NCBI GenBank assembly: GCA_019308995.1
Contig: JAFDHD010000016.1
Coordinates: forward strand, 1-38,733
DNA from: Deltaproteobacteria bacterium
GTDB taxonomy: Bacteria; Desulfobacterota; Desulfarculia; Adiutricales; JAFDHD01
Direction: 5' to 3'
Length of the DNA: 38,733 bases
In this document: one piece after another, positions 32,163 through 38,733 of the stretch
Layout: the number at the start of each line of letters is the position of its first letter
How positions within the stretch are numbered: the first letter of the stretch is position 1
Program-made: the position numbers and the translations under genes
Notes under the pieces: generated by a model
Database searches by the model: none
What the model was told of the DNA's origin: nothing
What the model saw: only the letters and a program-made list of their open reading frames with translations

Positions 32163-32594
32163 ATGGCCGAACAAATCTTCTGGGAAGATGTCGAAACAAA
32201 CGCTGAGATCCCTTCGCTGATTAAGAAACCAACTCCCCAACAGCTCGTGCAATGGGCCGGAGCTTCCGGAGACTTCTACCAGATTCATTATGATAAGGAT
32301 TTTGCGCTCGATAATAACTTGCCAGGTATCATCGTCCATGGCGCTTTCAAAAGCGCCTGGCTCGGACAGCTGCTGGGCGACTGGGTAGGATTAAAGGGAA
32401 AAATAAAAATCTTCAGCTGCGGTTACCGGGGAATGGACGTTCCCGGGGATACTCTCACCTGCAAAGGTACGATCACGAATAAATATATTGAAGGCGGCGA
32501 GCATCTCGTGGAGCTTGATATCTGGCTCGAAAACGGGAAAGGTGAAAAGACAACCCCGGGCAAAGCAATTGTGGCGCTCCCCTCTAGAAATTAG
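32163..32594 (+). CDS. MaoC-like dehydratase, small subunit 2
   Basis: 143-residue hot-dog protein with the hydratase-2 motif WAGASGDFYQIHYDKDFA (Asp and His kept) and IIVHGAFKSAWLGQLL. Together with the preceding gene it matches the two-subunit MaoC arrangement in which two small hot-dog proteins make one double hot-dog enzyme. ATG 32163 is preferred: AGGAG lies 7-8 bases before it, whereas ATG 32157 is only one base from the same site. It converges with the acyl-CoA synthetase pseudogene. An 8-bp inverted repeat (32642-32649 with 32672-32679) lies in the 160-bp gap and may end one of the two units. Confidence 0.87.
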   Translation: MAEQIFWEDVETNAEIPSLIKKPTPQQLVQWAGASGDFYQIHYDKDFALDNNLPGIIVHGAFKSAWLGQLLGDWVGLKGKIKIFSCGYRGMDVPGDTLTCKGTITNKYIEGGEHLVELDIWLENGKGEKTTPGKAIVALPSRN

Positions 32595-32757
32595 ATGAAA
32601 TAACCTGGCGCCGGCTGATCAGGTTTCGCACTTTTACGCCGGAAAGGATAACGATCTGTTTTAATGCAGACATCCTTTCTTGATCCCCTCGGAACCCCGA
32701 TCGTTTTATTGGAAGAGGCAGATGCGTTGAACTTGATTTCTTACGCTGCCAGCGCGT

Positions 32758-34151
32758 TCAATGAAGTTGAGAGTACCGATACAAACCATACATAGCCCGT
32801 GAAGCTTCCTCTGGAAACTCATAAAAGGGAATCCCTCGCTCCTTCATCAGCTCAAAGGCGATTCCATTCATATTTCCGCGCATGGCCGTGGCGATGAGAG
32901 GCTTGCCATATTTTTTAGGTATTTCTGACAGAATCTCTGCCGCTGTAAGCACTTCCCGAATATAGGCCGGATTCGTGGACCGAATTGACACCGGGGCCAT
33001 GGTGATGATGGCGTTGATGCGTGGATTCTGAGCCAGCAATTCAACGATATTGGCGACGTCATGGGACGGGGATCAGCCGCCAGGTCAATGGGATTCGTGG
33101 GAGGAGGAGCGTGTGGCAGAAGATATTTTTCAAGTGTTTGAACGGTCTCCTTGTCGAGTTCCGGAACCTCGAGGCCGAGTGCGCCGCAGGCGTCGGTGGT
33201 AACGACACAATGTCCACCGCCCGAGGAGACCACGGCCACCCGATTCCCTTTTGGGAGGGGTTGCTTTGACAACGCCTCGGCTAAATCAAAGGCATGACTC
33301 ACATCATAGGTCCTGATAATGCCTGTCTGGCGGCAGATTGCCTCAAAGACTTCGTCCGACCCGGCGATAGAGGCCGTATGACTCATGGTGGCCCTTGATC
33401 CGTGCCTGGTACGTCCCGCCTTGAAGACGATGATGGGCTTTTTTCTGATGACCTCCCTGGCCTTTTTGAAAAAACGGGCGCCGTCTCTGAGGCCCTCGAT
33501 GTAGAGCACGATCACGTTCGTGCCTTCATCTTCACCCAGATATTCCACATAATCTGCCATGGAGAGGTCGGCCTGATTGCCCACGCTCAAAAATGTGTTA
33601 AAGCCATATCCTTTATTAATGGCCGTTTCCAGAAGGTAGGCGCCCATGGTGCCGCTTTGTGAAACAAAGAAGATACCACCTGGTTTCGGAGTGAACCAGA
33701 AGGCGGTATTCAATCGCACCGCTGAACTCCAGATCCCCATGCCATTGGGCCCCATAACCCTGACGCCTCCTTCCGCGGCGATTTGAACAACCTCGTCCTG
33801 AAGAGCTTTCCCCTGCGGACCGGTCTCGGCAAACCCGGCAGAGATAAGAACCACGGCCCCGATACCCTTGCTCACACATTCCCTCATCGCATTCGGAACC
33901 ATGGACGCTGGAATAGTGATGATGGCGAGATCAATAGGCTCTGGCACTTCCAGGACGCTGGGAAAAGCCTTGAGTCCGAAAATCTCCTTCTCTTTAGGAT
34001 TGATCGGGTAGATTCGACCCCGGTAACCGCTCGCTATGGGCCTCGTAATCATCCAGTTTCCCCATTTAGCAGGAGAATTTGAGGCGCCGATCACCGCGAT
34101 TGACTCGGGTTCAAAAAGGGCCTTAAGCCCCTCCATGACTCGCTTGGACAT
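32758..34151 (-). pseudogene. Acyl-CoA synthetase (ADP-forming) alpha-type, frameshifted
   Basis: Second copy of the alpha-type family: SIAVIGASNSPAKWGNW, YPINPKEKEIFGLKAFPSV, GVRVMGPNGMGIW, FFVSQSGTMGAYLLE and SHTASIAGSDEVF with the phosphohistidine candidate. The frame runs normally from ATG 34151 (AAAGGAG before it) to about 33058, reading NPIDLAADPRPM, then shifts. The family sequence continues in another frame as DVANIVELLAQNPRINAIITMAPV to the stop at 32758-32760. A one-base deletion near 33055-33062 explains it; a sequencing error is equally possible. Intact it would be about 464 residues, again without an ATP-grasp domain. Confidence 0.85.
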
Positions 34152-34539
34152 GGCTTTCTCCTTTAAAATAATCTTTAGATGAAAAACCCGGATACAAGTA
34201 TATCCAGTTTATCAAATTAAATTTTGGAAATACATCTTTTTCCTTTCCCGCCAGCGCTTTGACCTAGGAAATCCATATGAATTCAATCAGATGTGAGTTA
34301 AGCTTGGGCAAACAGGTTTGAATTCCTGACCACGCTTCCCAGGCCCAAGGGCCTATGCCCGCCTGCCATGTTGTGTTTCAATATCTACACGAAATCTGGT
34401 CCAAAATTAGCTTGACAATAGCCTGAGATTAATCATATTGATCTTTCACTGCTACCTGGTTTGCAACTCAAGGCTAAAGAGATCCGGTCCCAGGGGCGAG
34501 AAAAGGAAAAAAGTTAAAACATCGTTCAGGGTGAGGTCA
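34152..34539. other. Divergent spacer between the acyl-CoA synthetase pseudogene and the MgtE gene
   Basis: No gene. It has a small stem AGGCCC-AA-GGGCCT (34341-34354), a + strand promoter, and about 100 bases of leader before the MgtE start. I see no M-box magnesium riboswitch that I can support. Confidence 0.45.
34412..34439 (+). promoter_or_regulatory. Promoter of the MgtE gene
   Basis: Perfect -35 TTGACA (34412-34417), a 16-base spacer and CATATT (34434-34439, 4 of 6). Confidence 0.5.
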
Positions 34540-35913
34540 ATGTCGGTCGGCAGAGAAGATGAGTATATCCAGGATTTGATCCGCTTCCTTGAAAAAGGAC
34601 GGGAGGAAGAGTTCGCCCGGTTGATCAAAGGGCTGCATCCGGCCGACGTGGCTGAACTTATGGAATTTCTTGAAGGCCATGACAAGGTTCGCTTCTATTT
34701 CCTTCTTGATCCAAAACTAGCCGCTGAGGTTCTTCTTTCGCTTCCTGAGCACTCCCGGGAACATCTCCTCTCCATCCTGCCTGTTAAGCTCCTGTCCCGG
34801 GCCGTGGACGAGATGGATTCGGATGATGGCACAGACATCGTGGCTTCTCTCAGCGATGAAGACGCCTCTTCGATCCTGGCCACTATTGACGTGGAAGACT
34901 CCGATGAAATCAGCCGCCTGCTTAAATATAGGGAGGACACGGCCGGCGGGCTGATGCAGCTTGAGCTGGTTGTGGCCGGGGAAAACGAGACCGTGGCCGA
35001 GGCGATCGAGCATATCCGGGCCAAACAGCATGAGGTCCAGGACCTCAATTACGTCTTTGTGGTGGATGAAAATCACAAACTGCTGGGACAGGTGGATCTG
35101 CAGACCCTGGTTTTATCCAGCCCTGATACAAGGCTGAGGGAAGTCGTTTCGCCAGTTGAGCTGATCATCAATGTGGATGAGGATCAGGAAGAGGTGGCTC
35201 GTAAGTTCATGAAGTATGACACTCGCGCCGCCCCGGTGGTCAGCGACAAAGGTATTCTCCTGGGGCGGATCACCGTGGATGATGTCATTGACGTGGTCCA
35301 GGAAGAGGCGTCCGAGGACTTCTACCGCGTGGCCGGTACACACGAGGACGAGGAGCTTTATCAGAGTCATGTTTTCAAGATAGTCAAACTTCGTCTGCCT
35401 TGGCTCCTGGTCAACCTTCTCGGCGGATTCCTCAGCGGCAATCTTATTTGGCTCTTTAAGGTCACGTTAAAGGATGTCCTGGTATTGGTTGCCTTTATCC
35501 CCATCATCACGGCCCTGGGCGGTTCGGTCGGGATTCAGTCCTCGACCATCGTCATCCGCGGCCTGGCCTTGGGCCGGTTCGGTCGCGGGCAGGTGCTGCG
35601 CATCCTGGCCAGGGATCTCCGGGTGGCCCTGGCCCTGGGCCTGGTCTGCGGGAGCGGGGCGGCCCTGGCGGCCGGGCTCTGGCAAAGCACGGCGATTCTC
35701 GGTCTTGTGGTGGGCTTATCCATGTTTCTTGCCATAACTCTGGCCGGCACCCTCGGCTCTCTGACTCCGCTGATCTTGAAGCGCCTCAACATTGACCCCG
35801 CCCTGGCTTCCGGGCCGTTCACCACCGCCATGAATGATATCACCGGGCTGACCATTTACATGATCATTGCCACAGCCTTTTTGCGCATTTTTGGTTTAAG
35901 CGGCATGCGTTGA
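34540..35913 (+). CDS. mgtE: Magnesium transporter MgtE
   Basis: Mg2+ channel/transporter of the inner membrane. The N-terminal superhelical domain (LHPADVAELMEFLEGHDKVRFYFLL) is followed by YREDTAGGLM, a pair of CBS domains (about residues 150-280; VFVVDENHKLLGQVDL and APVVSDKGILLGRITVDDVIDVV), then a membrane domain with about five helices (from LPWLLVNLLGGFLSG to the end), including the pore segment SVGIQSSTIVIRGLALG. I take ATG 34540 (457 residues, the usual length), since GTGAGG precedes it; the frame is open 34 codons further upstream but there it reads through unrelated leader sequence. Confidence 0.93.
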   Translation: MSVGREDEYIQDLIRFLEKGREEEFARLIKGLHPADVAELMEFLEGHDKVRFYFLLDPKLAAEVLLSLPEHSREHLLSILPVKLLSRAVDEMDSDDGTDIVASLSDEDASSILATIDVEDSDEISRLLKYREDTAGGLMQLELVVAGENETVAEAIEHIRAKQHEVQDLNYVFVVDENHKLLGQVDLQTLVLSSPDTRLREVVSPVELIINVDEDQEEVARKFMKYDTRAAPVVSDKGILLGRITVDDVIDVVQEEASEDFYRVAGTHEDEELYQSHVFKIVKLRLPWLLVNLLGGFLSGNLIWLFKVTLKDVLVLVAFIPIITALGGSVGIQSSTIVIRGLALGRFGRGQVLRILARDLRVALALGLVCGSGAALAAGLWQSTAILGLVVGLSMFLAITLAGTLGSLTPLILKRLNIDPALASGPFTTAMNDITGLTIYMIIATAFLRIFGLSGMR

Positions 35914-35926
35914 GCAGGCGGTTTTT

Positions 35927-35954
35927 AAGTTTGAAAGAATAAGTTTGAAAGAAT
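35927..35954. repeat. 14-bp perfect tandem repeat before the M20 fragment
   Basis: AAGTTTGAAAGAAT occurs twice head to tail (35927-35940 and 35941-35954), followed by the ribosome site of the truncated peptidase gene. Confidence 0.85.
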
Positions 35955-35967
35955 AAGAGGATCGAAA

Positions 35968-36195
35968 ATGGCTTCTAGTAAATCAAAGATAGAACGATTC
36001 ATGGCGGAATATGAAAAAAGAGAAGATACACTTCTTGAAGACTATTTTGATTTCCTCCGCATTCCCAGCGTTAGTTCCGAACCCGATCACCGGAAAGACA
36101 TGCTCAGGTGCGCTTCCTGGCTGAAACAGTATCCATCTGACCAAATCAGCTCACGCTATGATCCTAATATTGAGGATACCAGGCCTTTATGCTAG
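35968..36195 (+). pseudogene. N-terminal fragment of an M20-family peptidase
   Basis: The first 53 or so residues match M20 dipeptidases (YEKREDTLLEDYFDFLRIP followed by SVSSEPDHRKDMLRCASWL). The reading then changes to unrelated sequence and stops at 36193-36195 after 75 codons. A full enzyme would have about 450 residues and the metal-binding His and Asp, all missing here. The ribosome site and start are intact, so a deletion removed most of the gene and placed its stub 6 bases before the LysE-type gene. Confidence 0.8.
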
Positions 36196-36201
36196 AGATG
36201 C

Positions 36202-36924
36202 ATGACGATGCTCAATGAAATTTCAGGTTTTATCTCTATCTATTGGCTGATTTTTTCTTTCTCCTTCCTGGTGGCCTTAACCGGGGCCATGGCGCCCGGC
36301 CCTCTGCTGACTTACACCATTATTAAATCCGCTCAAACAACCAGACGCGGATATTTAACCGGTCTCTGGGTCGTCACCGGTCACGCCATGCTTGAAACCC
36401 TGATCATCGTATTTCTGCTTTTAGGGTTTTCGTTCGTGGTGAAGAACATCTTCTTTATGCGCGTAATCGGGGTCCTTGGCGGCCTTTTACTGGGCTACTT
36501 TGGCTTTTCCATCATCCGAGATTTATACCGGGGCCGTATTTCAACAAGCTTTTTGACTTCTACAGATGATCTAAACGAGGATTCAGATCTATCTGAAAAG
36601 ACCGCTCTGAAAAATCCGGTTTTAGGCGGTTTCGTGGTCTCCATGTCCAACCCCTACTGGTGGATCTGGTGGGCGACCATCGGTTTCGCTTTTATGCTTC
36701 AGTTCGATATTTCTTTTAAGCACTGGCCCAGGCTTTTATCATTTTTTCTAGGACATGAGGCTGGAGACCTGGCCTGGTACCTGCTTGTTTCCACTCTGGC
36801 TTACTTTGGCCTGCGTTACCTGAACAAAAAAGCCTACTACGCTATCCTTGCCTGCTGCGCCGTTTTCATGATTCTGTTCGGCTTATACCTGGGGGTCTCT
36901 CCATTTTTTAAGGAGGGTGTCTAG
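36202..36924 (+). CDS. LysE/RhtB-family exporter
   Basis: 240-residue inner-membrane protein with about six helices. The N-terminal GAMAPGPLLTYTIIKSAQTTRRGYLTGL and the central NPYWWIWWATIGFAF are the family signatures. It exports amino acids or related small metabolites. A hydrophilic loop of about 35 residues (TSTDDLNEDSDLSEKTALKN) is longer and more acidic than usual. No strong ribosome site precedes ATG 36202; ATG 36208 is possible. It lies directly after the truncated peptidase, and may have lost its original upstream region. Confidence 0.87.
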   Translation: MTMLNEISGFISIYWLIFSFSFLVALTGAMAPGPLLTYTIIKSAQTTRRGYLTGLWVVTGHAMLETLIIVFLLLGFSFVVKNIFFMRVIGVLGGLLLGYFGFSIIRDLYRGRISTSFLTSTDDLNEDSDLSEKTALKNPVLGGFVVSMSNPYWWIWWATIGFAFMLQFDISFKHWPRLLSFFLGHEAGDLAWYLLVSTLAYFGLRYLNKKAYYAILACCAVFMILFGLYLGVSPFFKEGV

Positions 36925-36998
36925 CTGATTCACAGGATTGAAGCGGTTATCGGAACATATTCTTTCCATTTGCTTTATAAAAGGGGAACCCACACCTC

Positions 36999-37015
36999 CC
37001 GAAATATTATTTCGG
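36999..37015. repeat. Small inverted repeat at the carboxylesterase 3' end
   Basis: CCGAAAT and ATTTCGG form a 7-bp stem around ATT, overlapping the last codons of the - strand carboxylesterase. No T run follows on either strand. Confidence 0.4.
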
Positions 37016-38614
37016 ACGATTTTCTTTGACTCTCAGCCGTAGAAGCTCCTCAAAGATGTCGCACGCTTCCCTGTATAAACCCTCTCCAACTTTTATTTCA
37101 GCGCCAAGTTCGAGGTGCTGGTCCTTGTCGGTTTCGTAGGCGGGCCAGTGTGGAAGACCTTCACCGTTGGGGTCGCCGGTCTTGGCAAAATTCGTCCAAA
37201 AGGCCATCATTTTATCCGAGAGGTTGCGGTCTGGATCGCTTTGCCTGATCACCGGGCCGATGTTTCCAAAGGCATAAAAAATCTCCGCGGCATGAAATGC
37301 GCCCAGATGCTTTAAGCTCCCCATCGGAGGCACACGCGTAAAATGATACAGATAGACCCTGGGCTGTCTTTCTGACGCGGCGCGGGCCATGGTACGGGCA
37401 TTCGACACAAAGGCCGAAACCCCGATGAGCTTGTTCAGGGCCGGTTTTACATCTTCTTCTGTATTCACCGGAAATAACTTTAAAAGTTTAGAGGCATATT
37501 TTCTTCCAACAATTTTAACCATATTTTTATAAGCTTCAGGGGTTTTGATGGTTATTTGTTTAAGAAATATGGTGCCTTCATCAGCGTTTGAGCCCACCAT
37601 AAAGGGAACGTTCGCCATCCTGCCTTCCAGGAACAGGAAGCCTGGATCGTCAGGCAGGGCCCAACCATCCACAATCGGGCCGAACTTAATACCCCGGCCG
37701 AACAGCCCCTGAGCCGGCTTGGCATCCTCAATAATTTTTTCAGCGCTCTTGGCGCGCATGGCGGCCAGAACGTCATCAGCCTGATCACAGCCAAGTAGCT
37801 GCGCGACCTTTTCTCCAGTAGCTTCACCGGATTTCATATTATACTTTCTCTCGCGCAGATGCCTGTTTCGACCGAATGGCCCGCCGCTCTGAGCGATAGC
37901 GCGATGAAAGAGTCCCCTGGCCAGGGGGGAGATCATGAGCCTGGTTACGGCGACCGCGCCGGCGGACTCCCCGAAGATGGTTACATTATCCGGGTCGCCG
38001 CCAAAGGCCGAGATGTTTCTCTGAACCCACTTGAGCGCGGCAATCTGATCGAGGAATCCATAATTGCCTGACACGCCCTTGTCAGACTCATGAGAAAGTA
38101 AGGGGTGAGCTAAATAACCCAGGGGACCCAGGCGGTAATTGATGGTCACAACCACCACGCCCAGACGCGCCAGCCGCCCGCCGCTATAAAACAATGCTCC
38201 TCCCGAACCGGTGGTGGAGCCGCCGCCGTGAATCCAGACCATGACCGGCCTTTTCTCATCCGTATCCTTGGCCATGGTCCAGACGTTCAGATAAAGGCAG
38301 TCTTCGCTTTGCAGCCCGGTTCGTCTGGCAAAGGCGACAGACGCAGGCTGAGGGCACCATGCACAGGGCTTTCTGGTTATCTTGACACCCCCCCAGGTTA
38401 CCGGGGGCTGCGGCGGCTTCCAGCGCAGCTCGCCCACCGGCGGAGCGGCATAAGGGACGCCCTTGAAAACAAGCAGGTCCTTTTTTTCACCGGCCCTGAA
38501 CCCGGAAATTAAACCAGATTCAATCCTGAGAGGATCTTCTAGAGGCCTGGCTGCGGCGCTGCTGACACCGATAATAAAAATAAGGCATGATAATAAAGCA
38601 AGTATTCTTCTCAT
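37007..38614 (-). CDS. Type B carboxylesterase, secreted
   Basis: 535-residue alpha/beta hydrolase that cleaves carboxylic esters, outside the cytoplasm. The signal peptide (MRRILALLSCLIFIIGVSSAAA) would be cut near residue 22. The type B signatures are EDCLYLNVW (105-113), oxyanion HGGG (129-132) and FGESAGAVAV with the nucleophile Ser217; Glu346 (SNADEGT) and His441 (GAFHAAE) complete the triad. Two extra cysteines (Cys84, Cys87 in KPCAWCPQP) with Cys106 may form the conserved disulfide. An AGGAGG ribosome site lies 7 bases before the ATG. Substrate unknown. Confidence 0.92.
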   Translation of the reverse strand: MRRILALLSCLIFIIGVSSAAARPLEDPLRIESGLISGFRAGEKKDLLVFKGVPYAAPPVGELRWKPPQPPVTWGGVKITRKPCAWCPQPASVAFARRTGLQSEDCLYLNVWTMAKDTDEKRPVMVWIHGGGSTTGSGGALFYSGGRLARLGVVVVTINYRLGPLGYLAHPLLSHESDKGVSGNYGFLDQIAALKWVQRNISAFGGDPDNVTIFGESAGAVAVTRLMISPLARGLFHRAIAQSGGPFGRNRHLRERKYNMKSGEATGEKVAQLLGCDQADDVLAAMRAKSAEKIIEDAKPAQGLFGRGIKFGPIVDGWALPDDPGFLFLEGRMANVPFMVGSNADEGTIFLKQITIKTPEAYKNMVKIVGRKYASKLLKLFPVNTEEDVKPALNKLIGVSAFVSNARTMARAASERQPRVYLYHFTRVPPMGSLKHLGAFHAAEIFYAFGNIGPVIRQSDPDRNLSDKMMAFWTNFAKTGDPNGEGLPHWPAYETDKDQHLELGAEIKVGEGLYREACDIFEELLRLRVKENRPK

Positions 38615-38733
38615 TCATGCTCCTCCTATGATGGTTTGTCTACTCCAAACTTTTTGTGTAATTTAGTAAGTATCTGTTTTTAAAGGAATCGTGTTCAAGT
38701 ATCCCTTTCCGTCGGAGCCACCCGTCGCTCACC

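Noticed and set aside
34152-34539. M-box magnesium riboswitch before mgtE
   Set aside because: The leader is only about 100 bases and no M-box core elements or alternating terminator could be seen.

Overview
The window looks like a chromosomal segment of an anaerobic or facultative, metabolically versatile Gram-negative bacterium. A deltaproteobacterial (Desulfobacterota-like) source is my best guess. It rests on the mix of orphan ADP-forming acyl-CoA synthetase alpha-type genes, CaiB/BaiF CoA-transferases, a rubrerythrin-like protein and an IS1-type transposase. There is no rRNA or phylogenetic marker, so this is an inference.

Layout. (1) 108-2993, + strand: a thiolase and an acyl-CoA synthetase alpha-type protein, with a convergent MFS transporter (2990-4309, -). 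(2) 4729-14143, + strand: a FadR-type GntR regulator, a broken coding remnant, then an operon of a type I sulfatase, a Gfo/Idh/MocA dehydrogenase, an IolD-like ThDP enzyme and an IlvD/Edd dehydratase, followed by a separately promoted peptide-type ABC solute-binding protein. This reads as a desulfate-oxidise-dehydrate-cleave route for a sulfated polyol or sugar acid. (3) 14144-14601: two strong terminators and two further hairpins between convergent units. (4) 14602-28813, all - strand: a 14-kb catabolic block with a fumarate reductase/ketosteroid-dehydrogenase-like flavoprotein, a solute-binding protein, an amidohydrolase-fold protein without its metal ligands, three CaiB/BaiF proteins (one without the catalytic Asp), a class I CoA-transferase pair without the usual beta-subunit Glu, and a Dpp/Opp permease and ATPase set. 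It suggests import of a solute, CoA activation and flavin-dependent oxidation. (5) 29068-32594: a rubrerythrin-like gene, then a 1.75-kb AT-rich, hairpin-rich islet bounded by two 123-bp direct repeats. The islet holds a NYN-domain nuclease gene with a structured leader, an aberrant tRNA-like gene (anticodon GCT) and a truncated, frameshifted IS1-type transposase. Two MaoC-type hydratases follow. (6) 32758-38614: a frameshifted acyl-CoA synthetase alpha-type pseudogene (-), an MgtE Mg2+ transporter, an M20 peptidase fragment, a LysE-type exporter and a secreted type B carboxylesterase (-).

The most unusual items are the NYN gene, whose leader (promoter, imperfect ~37-nt repeats, intrinsic terminator, then ORF) is organised like a type III toxin-antitoxin locus; the type I tRNA-like gene with a serine anticodon on an arginine-like body; the catalytic-residue losses shared by several proteins of the - strand block; and the sulfatase/IolD-like/IlvD cluster. 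Family calls come from motif recognition by eye; no database search was possible.
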